From Candidatus Dormiibacterota bacterium (GTDB lineage: Bacteria > Chloroflexota > Dormibacteria > Aeolococcales > Bog-877): DNA of 10,597 nt. Location of the stretch: assembly GCA_030038765.1 (NCBI GenBank), contig JASHRA010000085.1, positions 1-10,597 on the forward strand. The letters run 5' to 3'. Below, piece by piece: positions 1-7,559 of this stretch. How positions within the stretch are numbered: position 1 is the stretch's first letter; every line of letters begins with the position of its first letter. The notes beneath the pieces were generated by a model. It was not told where the DNA came from. It saw only the letters and a list, made by a program, of their open reading frames with translations, and ran no database searches. A program made the position numbers and the translations under genes.

Positions 1-22
1 GCCGCCGGCACCGCCCAGCTGG

Positions 23-1408
23 TCACTGGTAGCAGTAGGAGTCGGAGGAGGCGTCCCCGCCCGCCAGGTGGACCTGGTGGGCACGCTGCTGGAACTCGAC
101 GAAGAAGCGGGGATCCGGGCTGAGGCCGCCGTCGGCGCCGGCGTCGAGCTTGGTCGCCCAGTTGCGCAGCCCCTCGGGGTAGAACTGGTCGTCCCAGGCC
201 CGGTAGAGCGAGTTGCTGATGTAGACGCGCTCGCCGTCCCGGCTCACCTCGACCATCTGGGGGCCGCCGTTGAGCGGTCCCGAGGCGGGGTGGGCGGCGT
301 GGCCGACGATCCCGCCCAGACGCACCGAGCCGGTCTCGACCGGCGCGAAGGGGTCGCTCACGTCGTAGCGCTTGAGCTCGCCGGTGCCCCAGCAGGAGAC
401 GTAGAGCCAGCGGTCGTCGAGGGAGAGGTTGATGTCAGTGACCAGAGGCGGCACCGCCCCGAAGCCCTGCAGCAGCGGCGGCAGCTGCTCCGCCGGGGCC
501 GGCTCGGCCGGGATCTCGATCACCTTCTTGACCGCCCAGGAGTCCCCCTCCCGGAACCAGGTCCAGATCGAGGCGCTGAGGTCCTTGAGGCTGGTCACCA
601 CCCCGACGAAGCCGTAGGCCTTGGTCGGGTCGTGGGCGGGCCGGAGCTCCAGCACCATCTGCTGCTCCGCGCCCAGGTCGATGCTCTGCAGGTGGCGGCG
701 CCGTGGCAGGTCCCAGATGTGGAGCTGGTGCCCGTAGCCGCCGGCGAGCAGGATCTCCGGGTTGACGCCGTCCTCCACCATCTGGGGCGTGCCCCACTCG
801 CTGGTGATGGCGATGTCGTAGCCCAGGTGCCACCAGAAGTCGTAGGCGAGGAACTGGGGTCCGCGGTCGAGCTCGAAGCGGCCCTTGACCTGGAAGGTCT
901 CTGGGTCGATGACGAAGACGCCGCCGGGACCACCCCCGTCGGGCGCGCCGAGGGCGCTGACGTAGATGCCGTCGGGGCCGCAGTGCACGGTGTGGGGCCG
1001 GCTGTAGCCGGCCCGCTCGGCGATCTCCTCGGCCTCGATGGTCTTGACCAGCTCGGGGCGCCGGGGGTCGGGCTTGGTGTCGAGGACGTGGATCCGCGAG
1101 GAGCGGAGCCCGGGCAGGAGCAGGTAGCGGCGCTCCAGGTGGGGATGTGGGGCGTAGGGGCAGAGGGCCGAGCTGCAGGCGTTCCAGCCGAAGTGGTGGA
1201 GCTCGTCCCCGGAGCCGGGCAGGGCGACGCTGCCCAGGCGCTGGCCGTAGGTCGGGGACTGGGGGTCGGTGTCCAGGGTGACCAGCTCGTCGGGGGACTT
1301 GCCCTCGGGGTCGAAGGTCACGACGTAGGCCAGCTGCTCGCGGGCCGCGGCCGCCGCCAGTCGGGGCGAGGGATAGAAGGTCGGGTCGGGCTTGAGCAGG
1401 ATCGCCAT
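23..1408 (-). CDS. Methanethiol oxidase / selenium-binding protein (SBP56 family)
   Basis: The 461-residue product matches the SBP56/SELENBP1 family over its full length. Members are beta-propeller proteins; characterised ones oxidise methanethiol to formaldehyde, hydrogen sulfide and hydrogen peroxide (EC 1.8.3.4) with a bound metal, copper in bacteria. Family hallmarks seen are SPDELVTLDTDP near residues 38-49, DELHHFGWNAC at 68-78, CPYAPHPHLERRY at 83-95, SRPHTVHCGP at 136-145, TSEWGTPQM at 202-210 and the C-terminal HQVHLAGGDASSDSYCY at 444-460. The cysteine that carries selenium in the human protein (SPQYC) is glycine here (SPTYG, residue 55), which favours a methanethiol oxidase-like role over selenium carriage. 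The ATG at 1406-1408 has GGAG 7 nt upstream. No signal peptide is evident. No copper-loading partner genes are adjacent. The family call is firm; the substrate is inferred. Confidence 0.93.
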   Translation of the reverse strand: MAILLKPDPTFYPSPRLAAAAAREQLAYVVTFDPEGKSPDELVTLDTDPQSPTYGQRLGSVALPGSGDELHHFGWNACSSALCPYAPHPHLERRYLLLPGLRSSRIHVLDTKPDPRRPELVKTIEAEEIAERAGYSRPHTVHCGPDGIYVSALGAPDGGGPGGVFVIDPETFQVKGRFELDRGPQFLAYDFWWHLGYDIAITSEWGTPQMVEDGVNPEILLAGGYGHQLHIWDLPRRRHLQSIDLGAEQQMVLELRPAHDPTKAYGFVGVVTSLKDLSASIWTWFREGDSWAVKKVIEIPAEPAPAEQLPPLLQGFGAVPPLVTDINLSLDDRWLYVSCWGTGELKRYDVSDPFAPVETGSVRLGGIVGHAAHPASGPLNGGPQMVEVSRDGERVYISNSLYRAWDDQFYPEGLRNWATKLDAGADGGLSPDPRFFVEFQQRAHQVHLAGGDASSDSYCYQ

Positions 1409-1605
1409 GCTGCCACTCCATGAGGCCCACCCCGGGAGGGGCGGGAGATGTCAGGGGAGATCGATCGCCGCTGGGCAGAACCGGCCCGGGGCCGGGACCA
1501 CCGCCGAGGGTCTCGGGGGGTCTACCGCCTACAGAAGCAGGAGGGCAACTGGACCAGGCGCTGGGACGGCCACGCGAGCACGCGCCTCATGTCCGCGAAT
1601 GATAC

Positions 1606-1637
1606 CGGCGCCACTCCGGGCCGGCCCCGGGGCGCCG
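1606..1637 (-). terminator. Strong GC hairpin after the thioesterase gene (possible terminator)
   Basis: CGGCGCC (1606-1612) pairs with GGCGCCG (1631-1637), and inside it CCGGG (1616-1620) pairs with CCCGG (1626-1630). This gives a 12-bp stem with a three-base bulge, starting 3 nt after the minus-strand stop codon at 1641. The following bases on that strand (GTATCATT) are AT-richer than the surroundings but there is no T-run, so termination is plausible rather than shown. The rest of the 1409-1605 gap holds no recognisable gene or RNA. Confidence 0.45.
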
Positions 1638-1640
1638 GGC

Positions 1641-2153
1641 TCAGTGCGTCGTCCCGCGCTCCTTGGCTGCCAGGGCGGAGCGCAGCAGGGCCCGCTGCTG
1701 GCGCCGGACGCGGGCCTGCTCCTGGCGCCGGCGCTCCACCTCCGTCTCGGCCAGCAGCGGTGGGACGGGGGTGGGCCGGCCCTGCTCGTCCAGGGCGACG
1801 AAGACGAGGTGGGCGCTGGACACGTGGCGCAGCTCGCCCGTGCGCAGGTCCTCCACCTCCACCCGCACTCCCACCTCCATGGAGGTGCGGTTGGCGTCGT
1901 TGACGGCGGCGTGCACGGTCACGACGTCGCCGATGTAGGCGGGGGCCAGGAAGCTCATGCTGTCCAGGGCCGCCGTCACCACCCGGGAGCGGCAGTGACG
2001 GGCGGCGGCGATGGCTCCGGCGGAGTCCACCAAGCGCATGATCACGCCCCCGTCGACGTTGCCCGAGGGGTTGGCGTGGCCCGGCTCCATGAGCTGGGCG
2101 ATGGTGGCGCGGGAGGCCGCCGAGGGGCGCGGCGCCAGGGCCGGTTCGGACAC
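1641..2153 (-). CDS. Acyl-CoA thioesterase, single hotdog domain (BACH/YciA type)
   Basis: The product of about 170 residues is a cytosolic acyl-CoA hydrolase of the hotdog-fold family that includes YciA and one domain of mammalian ACOT7. It releases free CoA and a carboxylic acid from acyl-CoA. The signature QLMEPGHANPSGNVDGGVIM and the following RLVDSAG form the active-site strand and central helix: Asn of HANP and Asp of LVD are the catalytic pair known in the family. LDSMSFLAP, VHAAVNDANRTSMEVGV and SSAHLVFVALDEQGRP follow, then an Arg/Gln-rich C-terminal helix. Relatives usually have VHGG where this has VDGG. The start is uncertain: GTG at 2151-2153 gives the usual VSEP-type beginning, while GTG at 2169-2171 has a G-rich stretch upstream and adds six residues. 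The frame stays open to 2372 but would run into the divergent antitoxin gene. Substrate chain length cannot be read from sequence. Confidence 0.9.
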   Translation of the reverse strand: MSEPALAPRPSAASRATIAQLMEPGHANPSGNVDGGVIMRLVDSAGAIAAARHCRSRVVTAALDSMSFLAPAYIGDVVTVHAAVNDANRTSMEVGVRVEVEDLRTGELRHVSSAHLVFVALDEQGRPTPVPPLLAETEVERRRQEQARVRRQQRALLRSALAAKERGTTH

Positions 2154-2279
2154 GGGGGCAGCTTCGCACACCAGCCCCCGCCGGGTCGCGGGCCTCCCCG
2201 CCCGCGGGGGAAGCCGTGCCAGCCTCCCCAGCAGAGCCGAGCGGAAGGTGAGGGGAGCTGGCCTCCCGAGAGGTGGAGT

Positions 2280-2534
2280 ATGATCATCAGTATGACCCGT
2301 AGGCCGAAGGTTGCCGTGAGCCTCCCGCCCGAGGTCCTGGCGGCCGCCCGGGCGGCGCTGGCCGCCGGCCATGCCGCCAACCTCTCCGCCTATGTGGCTG
2401 ACGCGCTAGAGGAGAAGGTCAAGCTCGACGCCCTCGCCGACCTGCTCGACGAGATGCTGGCGGAGTCCGGGGGTCCGCTCACCCCCGCCGAGCGGGCCGA
2501 GATCGACCGGAGGGCGGGGTGGGCGAAGCCCTGA
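2280..2534 (+). CDS. VapB-type antitoxin (ribbon-helix-helix-like)
   Basis: The 84-residue protein fits the antitoxin of a VapBC pair: it would bind and neutralise the downstream PIN toxin and repress its own promoter. Residues 9-15 (PKVAVSL) form the expected N-terminal strand, 16-30 and 34-48 two helices (PPEVLAAARAAL, NLSAYVADALEEK), and the tail to 84 is acidic with the GGPLTPAERAEIDR motif common in actinobacterial partners of PIN toxins. The ATG at 2280 has GAGG 6 nt upstream. A second ATG at 2292 would give a protein starting MTRRPKVAVSL; TATGAT (2279-2284) lies 7 nt before it and could be a -10 element for a leaderless mRNA. The gene overlaps the toxin gene by 16 bp, pointing to translational coupling. 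Confidence 0.82.
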   Translation: MIISMTRRPKVAVSLPPEVLAAARAALAAGHAANLSAYVADALEEKVKLDALADLLDEMLAESGGPLTPAERAEIDRRAGWAKP

Positions 2535-2899
2535 CCCTCGATGCGGGAGCGCTGATCGCCTTCGAGCGCAACGACCGGCAGGTGGTGGGACTGCTGAGAC
2601 GGGCCGTGGAGCTGGGCGCGAGCCTCTCCGTCCCGGCCGGCGTCGTGGGCCAAGTGTGGCGAGACGGACGGCGGCAGGTGCGACTGGCGCGCCTGCTGGG
2701 CTCGGGCGCGGTGGAGGTGGTGGCGCTGGACGACCCGGGGGCGCGGGCCGCCGGGCAGCTCTGCGGCCTGGCCGGAACCGCGGATGTGATCGACGCCAGC
2801 GTCGTGTTGTGCGCCCGCGCCCGCCAGGGCCTGGTGGTCACCTCGGACCCGGAGGACCTGCGTGCCCTCGACCGTCGCCTCAAGCTCTTCCCCTGTTGA
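2519..2899 (+). CDS. PIN-domain ribonuclease toxin (VapC family)
   Basis: The 126-residue product is a single PIN domain, the RNase fold of VapC toxins, which cleave specific RNAs such as tRNAs with a magnesium or manganese ion held by acidic residues. Asp8 (TLDAGALIAFE), Asp92 (ADVIDASVVL) and Asp110 (VVTSDPEDL) match three of the usual acids. The position normally held by Glu at the end of strand 2 reads VPAGVVGQVWRDG, with Gln45. From memory this Q-W-R-x-G version is common in an actinobacterial subfamily, so it need not mean loss of activity. Translation starts at a GTG inside the last codons of the antitoxin gene. The protein ends LKLFPC. The order, overlap and size are typical of VapBC modules; the RNA target is unknown. 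Confidence 0.87.
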   Translation: MGEALTLDAGALIAFERNDRQVVGLLRRAVELGASLSVPAGVVGQVWRDGRRQVRLARLLGSGAVEVVALDDPGARAAGQLCGLAGTADVIDASVVLCARARQGLVVTSDPEDLRALDRRLKLFPC

Positions 2900-2942
2900 G
2901 GAGCCTCGATACTTCCGGCTACCTCGGCCGGGGCGTGGCGGC

Positions 2943-3683
2943 TCAGGGGGCCGCTGAGTACAGCTGCGGCCAAGCGGAGACGATCTTTTCCAGGGGGCCC
3001 ACCATGCGGCTGGCGTGGGGCCAAGAGAGCAATGGGCTGAGTGCCAGCGGGCTGCAGCTGAAGAGCGCGGAACCGTCGGGATTGTCGAAGCTCGCGCCTC
3101 CCGCCAGCACCCCGGAGCTGGGGATGCTGGCCTCGACCGTCCCCACTCCGGGAAAGTGGAGGCCGAGCTCATCCCCGTGCCGGGCGGCCATGCAGTCCGG
3201 CTCGGCCAGCCCCGCTCCGGTGGTGCCGAAGAACAGCAGGGCGGCGCGTCCTCCCGGCTCCAGCGACACTCCCGACCTGGGCAGTCCCACCGGCGCCGAG
3301 GAGAGGGCGTCCGGGACCCCGTAGGGCAGGAAGTCGGTCCTCGTGGTGCCCCGCCCCGAGGGGCCGCGGAGGGTGGCCGCGGGCAGGGGCGCCCCGGTGG
3401 GCCCCTGGAGCACGACGGAGGAGGGCGAGCCGGGCAGGCTGCAGGCGACGGAGGAATCGTTGGTCAACGTGACCCCCTGCATCAGCTGGGACATGGCGGG
3501 AAGGTTGGTCCAGTACTCAGCCCGCACCTGGCCGGGGGCACAGGCGCCGGGGCGGGCACCGCCAGGCGCTGTCGAGAGGGCCCCGACGCCGCTCCAGGCC
3601 GAGGCCCCCCAGGCCGCCAGCACGGCGGCCCAGAGGACGGCGGCAGCGCTCCCCCACGTCTGCCAGCCGCCACGGTGCGCCAC
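2943..3683 (-). CDS. DUF4232-like protein with N-terminal membrane anchor or signal
   Basis: With the start at GTG 3681-3683 this is a 246-residue protein. That start has GGAGG at 3690-3694 with ideal 6-nt spacing, so it is preferred over a further in-frame GTG at 3819-3821. Residues 11-30 (GSAAAVLWAAVLAAWGASAW) form one hydrophobic segment, so the rest is probably outside the membrane. The exported part has the pattern of DUF4232 domains in actinobacterial lipoproteins and secreted proteins: a first Cys (48), VTLTNDSSVACSLPGSPSSVVL (71-92, Cys81), a later LEPGGRAALLFF strand (141-152), and Cys164 and Cys210. The four cysteines could make two disulfides. There is no lipobox. The function of the domain is unknown. 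The gene converges with vapC, 43 nt away, and is not in an operon with a neighbour. Confidence 0.72.
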   Translation of the reverse strand: MAHRGGWQTWGSAAAVLWAAVLAAWGASAWSGVGALSTAPGGARPGACAPGQVRAEYWTNLPAMSQLMQGVTLTNDSSVACSLPGSPSSVVLQGPTGAPLPAATLRGPSGRGTTRTDFLPYGVPDALSSAPVGLPRSGVSLEPGGRAALLFFGTTGAGLAEPDCMAARHGDELGLHFPGVGTVEASIPSSGVLAGGASFDNPDGSALFSCSPLALSPLLSWPHASRMVGPLEKIVSAWPQLYSAAP

Positions 3684-3922
3684 CGCCGACCTCCGTCCAC
3701 CGCCCTTGCGCTCGCGCCTCGACGCGAGACCGGACCCGGGAGACCGACGATAGCGCGAGCCGGTCCCGACCCAGCGCGCCGCTCGCGGTCGCCCCTGGTC
3801 GGCGGGACCCGAGGCGCGCACGGTCAGGCACGTCGGACGGCGCGGGCTGGAGGGCCCAAGGGGTCAGCCCCAGAGGGCGCGAGCTCCCCACCGGGGACGA
3901 GGCGCCGCCCCACCAGCGCCTC

Positions 3923-3977
3923 GGGGCGGGGGCACCCCCACCCCGCCCCTCCCCGACTATGCCCCCAGGCCGGGGGC
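3923..3977 (-). terminator. Two tandem GC hairpins downstream of nrdB
   Basis: GCCCCC (3961-3966) pairs with GGGGGC (3972-3977) around a 5-nt loop, starting 8 nt after the nrdB stop. Further on, GGGGCGGGG (3923-3931) pairs perfectly with CCCCGCCCC (3941-3949) around 9 nt. Neither is followed by a T-run. Tandem strong hairpins just past the last gene of an operon are a reasonable terminator in a GC-rich genome. The rest of the 301-nt gap (3684-3984) holds only the leader of the DUF4232-like gene; I see no gene or RNA in it. Confidence 0.5.
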
Positions 3978-3984
3978 GCCGCGC

Positions 3985-4983
3985 TCAGAAGCTCTCGTCG
4001 AAGCTCACCTCGCCGGCCACCGCCGTCTGGTAGGCGGAGACCCGGCGCTCGAAGAAGTTGGAGAGCTCGGGCACGTCCTGCAGGTCCATGAAGGGGAACG
4101 GGTTCTTGGTCCCGTAGCGGGGCTCCATGCCCAGGTTCTGCAGCCGCTGGTCGGCGACGTACTCCAGGTAGGAGCGCATGTCGCGGAGCGACATCCCGGC
4201 CACGCCCTCCGAGAGCAGGTCCTCGGCGAAGCGGTACTCGGCGCCGAGCGCCTCCTCCATCATCTCCAGCACCCGGCGCTCCATGTCCCGGTCGAAGAGC
4301 TCGGGCTCCTCCCGGCGCACCGTGGCCACCACCTCGAAGGCGAAGCGCATGTGGCAGCTCTCGTCCCGGAAGACCCAGTTGGTGCCCGAGGCGAGGCCGT
4401 TGAGCAGGCCCTTGGAGCGCAGGAAGTAGACGTAGGCGAAGGCGGCGTAGAAGAAGAGCCCCTCGACGGCCCCGCCGAAGGAGATGAGGTTCATGAGGAA
4501 CTGGCGCCGGTCGTCGCGGCTCCCGAGGCGCCGCACGTCGCTCATGGAGTCGGTCCAGCGGAAGCAGAAGTCCGCCTTCTGCCGGATGGAGGGGATGTTC
4601 TCCACCGCGGTGAAGGCGGCGGCCCGCTCCTCGTGGTCCGGGATGTAGGTGTCGAGGAGGGTCAGGTAGAACTGGATGTGCACCCCCTCCTCGTAGAGCT
4701 GGCGGGCCAGGTAGAGACGGGCCTCGGGAGCGTTGACGTGCTGGTAGAGGCTCAGCACCAGGTTGTTGGAGACGATGGTGTCACCGGTGGCGAAGAAGGC
4801 CACCAGGCGGTTGATCAGGTGCCGCTCGGCAGAGCTGAGGCGGTTCTCCAGGTCGACGATGTCGCCGCTCAGGTCCACCTCCTCCACCGTCCAGGTGTTC
4901 TTGATGGCGTTGCGGAACATGTCGTAGAAGACGGGGTAGCGCATGGGTCGAAGGTTGAGGTCCATGCCCGGGTCAAGCAGCAT
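3985..4983 (-). CDS. nrdB: Ribonucleoside-diphosphate reductase beta subunit (class Ia R2)
   Basis: The 332-residue protein is the R2 subunit of class Ia ribonucleotide reductase. It assembles a di-iron tyrosyl radical with oxygen and passes the radical to NrdA. All six metal ligands are visible: Asp68, Glu99 and His102 (EEGVH), Glu174 (VEGLFFY), Glu208 and His211 (RDESCH). The radical tyrosine is Tyr106 (VHIQFY), so this is neither a tyrosine-free type nor an R2-like oxidase. The N-terminus MLLDPGMDLNLRPMRYPVFYDMFRNA is typical of this branch. The ATG at 4981-4983 has GGAGG 8 nt upstream; a TTG five codons earlier overlaps that site and is unlikely. The tail ends SFDESF, the acidic/aromatic end expected to dock on NrdA. 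It lies 45 nt after nrdA in the same operon. Confidence 0.97.
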   Translation of the reverse strand: MLLDPGMDLNLRPMRYPVFYDMFRNAIKNTWTVEEVDLSGDIVDLENRLSSAERHLINRLVAFFATGDTIVSNNLVLSLYQHVNAPEARLYLARQLYEEGVHIQFYLTLLDTYIPDHEERAAAFTAVENIPSIRQKADFCFRWTDSMSDVRRLGSRDDRRQFLMNLISFGGAVEGLFFYAAFAYVYFLRSKGLLNGLASGTNWVFRDESCHMRFAFEVVATVRREEPELFDRDMERRVLEMMEEALGAEYRFAEDLLSEGVAGMSLRDMRSYLEYVADQRLQNLGMEPRYGTKNPFPFMDLQDVPELSNFFERRVSAYQTAVAGEVSFDESF

Positions 4984-5028
4984 CGCTTCTTCCTCCAATG
5001 TGAGCTACTTCGTTGACCGGCCTGCCGC

Positions 5029-7440
5029 TCACTGGCAGGCCTCGCAGGTCTCCGGGTTCTCCAGGGAGCAGGCCACCTGGGCCGCTCCCTCCGAGGCGGC
5101 GGCGGGAGCCGTGCCCACGGTGGTGGGCATGATCCTGGTGGCCGGGCGGGAGCGCAGGTAGTAGGTGGACTTGAGCCCCTGCTTCCAGGCGTAGAGGTAC
5201 ATCGAGGAGGCCTTCCCGATCGACGGGTTGGCCATGAAGAGGTTGAGCGACTGGCTCTGGTCGACGAAGGGGGCGCGCTCCGCCGCCATCTCGATCAAGG
5301 AGCGCTGGGGGATCTCCCAGGCGGTGCGGAAGAGCGCCCTCACGTCTTCGGGCAGGCCCGCCAGCTGCTGCACCGAGCCCTCGGAGCGCTTCAGCTCGGA
5401 ACGCGCCTCGTCGCTCCAGAGGTCGAGGCGGCGGAGCTCCTCGACCAGGTAGCGGTTCACCTGCAGGAACTCGCCCGAGAGCGTCTCCCGCTTGAAGGTG
5501 TTGGAGACCTGGGGCTCGATGCACTCGTAGCAGCCGGCGATGGAGGCGATGGTGGCGGTGGGCGCGATCGCCACCAGCAGCGAGTTGCGCAGCCCGTGCT
5601 CCGCGATCCGTGCCCGGAGTCCCGGCCAGTCCAGGTCCGGGGAGAGCTCCACCCCCTCCCAGAGGTCGGGTTGGAGCACGCCCTGGGCGGCCCTGGTCTC
5701 GGCGAAGGACGGGTGACGCCCGAGCTCCTCGGCCAGGCGGCAGGAGGCGCTGAGGGCCTCGAAGTAGATCAGCTCCTGGACCCGGCGCGAGAGCTGGCGC
5801 GCGGGCTCCGAGTCGAAGGGCAGGCGGAGCTTGAAGAAGGCGTCCTGGAGCCCCATCAGCCCCAGCCCCACCGGCCGCCAGCGCAGGTTGGATCGCTCCG
5901 CGCCGGCGGTGGGGTAGAAGTTGATGTCCACCACCCGGTCCAGGAAGGTGACCGCCATGCCCACCGTGGAGCGCAGCTCCGCCTCGTCGAGCCCGCCCGG
6001 ACCGACGAAGGCGGAGAGGTTCAGGGAGCCCAGGTTGCAGACCGCGGTCTCCTGGTCCCGGCTCACCTCGATGATCTCGGTGCAGAGGTTGGAGAGGTGG
6101 ACCACGTTGCCCGCCTGGGCGGTCTGGTTGCAGCGCCGGTTGGCCGAGTCCTTGAAGTTCATCCAGCCGTTGCCGGTCTGGCAGAGGGAGCGCATCATCC
6201 GGGCGTAGAGGTCCCGGGCCGGGAGCTGGCGACGGGCCAGTCCCCGGGCCTCCGCCGCGTCGTAGGCGCGCTCGAAGTCCTCCCCCCAGAGGTCGGGGAG
6301 CTGGGGCACGTCCTTGGGGTCGAACAGGGACCAGCCCTCTCCCGCCTCCACCCGGCGCATGAAGAGGTCCGGGATCCAGTTGGCGAGGTTCAGGTTGTGG
6401 GTGCGCCGGGCCTCGTCGCCGGTGTTGTCCCGCAGCTCCAGGAACTCCTCCACGTCGGCGTGCCAGGGCTCCAGGTAGACGCAGGCCGCGCCCTTGCGCC
6501 GGCCCCCCTGGTTGACCGCGGCCACCGACGAGTCGAGGGTCTTGAGGAAGGGCACGATGCCGTTGGACTGGCCGTTGGTGCCGCGGATCAGGGAGCCGCG
6601 GGAGCGGACCCGGTGGTAGGCGAGCCCGATGCCGCCGGCGAACTGGGAGAGCTGGGCCACCTCCTTGTACCGGTCGTAGATGGAGCCGAGGTCGTCGGCG
6701 GGAGAGTCCAGCAGGTAGCAGGATGAGAGCTGGCTGTGGCGGGTGCCGGCGTTGAAGAGCGTGGGTGAGCTGGGCAGGTATGCCAGCGAGGAGATGAGGC
6801 GGTAGAAGTCGACCGCCTCGGCGCAGCGCTGGGCCAGGCCGCAGGCCACCCGCATGAAGAAGTACTGCGGCGTCTCGATCGGCTTGCGCGTCTCGGGGTG
6901 GCGCAGGAGGTAGCGGTCGTAGACCGTGCGCAGGCCGAAGTACTCGAGGCTGCGGCTCCGCTCCGGCTCCACCGCGTCGTCCAGCTTGCGGGCGTTGCCG
7001 GCGACAAGCTCCAGGGTGGCGTCGGAGATGAGCCCGGTCCGGTGGCCGGCGGCGATGGACTGGGAGAAGGCGTGGATGGCCTGCCCCTCCACCTCCTTGT
7101 CGATGTAGGTGCCGAGCAGCCGGGCGGCCAGCTGCGAGTACTGCGGCTCCTCAGCGATCAGCGCCGCCGCCGCCTGGATCGAGAGCTCGTCCAGCTCCCG
7201 GGTGGTGGCGCCGTCGTAGAGCCCGCTGATGGTCCGGGTCGCCACCCGGAGCGAGTCCACCGCCGAGAGCCCGTCGCAGCAGCGGGCCACCGCGCGCACG
7301 ATCTTGTTGACGTCCACCGGTTCCAGCGATCCGTTGCGCTTGCGCACCCGCATCGCCGACCCCGGCGAGGGCTCCGTCACAGGTCCGGGCCGGGCCGGCT
7401 CGGCCACCCCCAGCTCCAAGAGCGCCACCTCTGTCGCCAC
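5029..7440 (-). CDS. nrdA: Ribonucleoside-diphosphate reductase alpha subunit (class I)
   Basis: The 803-residue catalytic subunit reduces ribonucleoside diphosphates to deoxy forms for DNA synthesis and works with NrdB. An ATP cone, the allosteric on/off domain, covers about residues 30-118 (MRVRKRNGSLEPVDVNKI onward). The ten-stranded barrel carries Cys241 (SSCYLLD) and Cys468 (AVCNLGSLN), which form the disulfide, and Asn451-Cys453-Glu455 (NLCTEI), with Cys453 the thiyl radical site. Tyr760-Tyr761 (STYYLRSR) continue the radical pathway from NrdB. The C-terminal tail ends CEACQ, the Cys799/Cys802 pair that is re-reduced by thioredoxin-type partners. The GTG start at 7438-7440 has AGGAGGTGA upstream with 6-nt spacing. 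No nrdS-like regulator gene precedes it and no flavodoxin-like nrdI is present, in line with class Ia. Expression should be set by the B12 riboswitch and NrdR boxes in its leader and promoter. Confidence 0.98.
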   Translation of the reverse strand: MATEVALLELGVAEPARPGPVTEPSPGSAMRVRKRNGSLEPVDVNKIVRAVARCCDGLSAVDSLRVATRTISGLYDGATTRELDELSIQAAAALIAEEPQYSQLAARLLGTYIDKEVEGQAIHAFSQSIAAGHRTGLISDATLELVAGNARKLDDAVEPERSRSLEYFGLRTVYDRYLLRHPETRKPIETPQYFFMRVACGLAQRCAEAVDFYRLISSLAYLPSSPTLFNAGTRHSQLSSCYLLDSPADDLGSIYDRYKEVAQLSQFAGGIGLAYHRVRSRGSLIRGTNGQSNGIVPFLKTLDSSVAAVNQGGRRKGAACVYLEPWHADVEEFLELRDNTGDEARRTHNLNLANWIPDLFMRRVEAGEGWSLFDPKDVPQLPDLWGEDFERAYDAAEARGLARRQLPARDLYARMMRSLCQTGNGWMNFKDSANRRCNQTAQAGNVVHLSNLCTEIIEVSRDQETAVCNLGSLNLSAFVGPGGLDEAELRSTVGMAVTFLDRVVDINFYPTAGAERSNLRWRPVGLGLMGLQDAFFKLRLPFDSEPARQLSRRVQELIYFEALSASCRLAEELGRHPSFAETRAAQGVLQPDLWEGVELSPDLDWPGLRARIAEHGLRNSLLVAIAPTATIASIAGCYECIEPQVSNTFKRETLSGEFLQVNRYLVEELRRLDLWSDEARSELKRSEGSVQQLAGLPEDVRALFRTAWEIPQRSLIEMAAERAPFVDQSQSLNLFMANPSIGKASSMYLYAWKQGLKSTYYLRSRPATRIMPTTVGTAPAAASEGAAQVACSLENPETCEACQ

Positions 7441-7505
7441 CGCTCACCTCCTCTTGTGGGCGGGCGGCGGCGGTCTCGACCGGGGGCGCGGGCGCGCTCG
7501 GCCGG

Positions 7506-7554
7506 GTCCGACGCCTCCCGCGAGGCCGCTCGGACAACCGCGTCCCTGACGCGG
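7506..7554 (-). promoter_or_regulatory. Leader hairpins between the riboswitch core and nrdA (P13 and putative expression platform)
   Basis: Right after the riboswitch core, CCGCGTC (7538-7544) pairs with GACGCGG (7548-7554). This places an AGG(G)-type loop where the P13/L13 element of cobalamin riboswitches sits; it could kiss the CCCC-containing L5 loop of the core. Next comes a composite hairpin in which GTCCGA (7506-7511) pairs with TCGGAC (7530-7535) and GCCTC (7513-7517) with GAGGC (7522-7526). No T-run follows, so a classical intrinsic terminator is not evident. The switch may act on translation or through another termination route. Pairings were read by eye only. Confidence 0.5.
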
Positions 7555-7559
7555 GCGGC

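Noticed and set aside
68..1423. Long plus-strand open frame opposite the SBP56-family gene
   Set aside because: Low-complexity Val/Gly/Arg-rich translation with no family pattern; a GC-rich antisense shadow of a clearly conserved gene.
1448..1640. Small plus-strand ORF in the gap after the SBP56-family gene
   Set aside because: No ribosome binding site, no recognisable domain, and it runs on into the antisense of the thioesterase gene.
2915..2931. Hairpin CCGGC...GCCGG between vapC and the convergent gene as a terminator
   Set aside because: Only 5 bp with a 7-nt loop and no T-run; similar short stems occur by chance throughout such GC-rich DNA.
3985..4983. R2-like ligand-binding oxidase or a tyrosine-free R2
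   Set aside because: The radical Tyr106 and all six ligands are present and the gene follows nrdA.
5596..6726. Long plus-strand open frame opposite nrdA
   Set aside because: Composition is a mirror of nrdA codons and no domain is recognisable.
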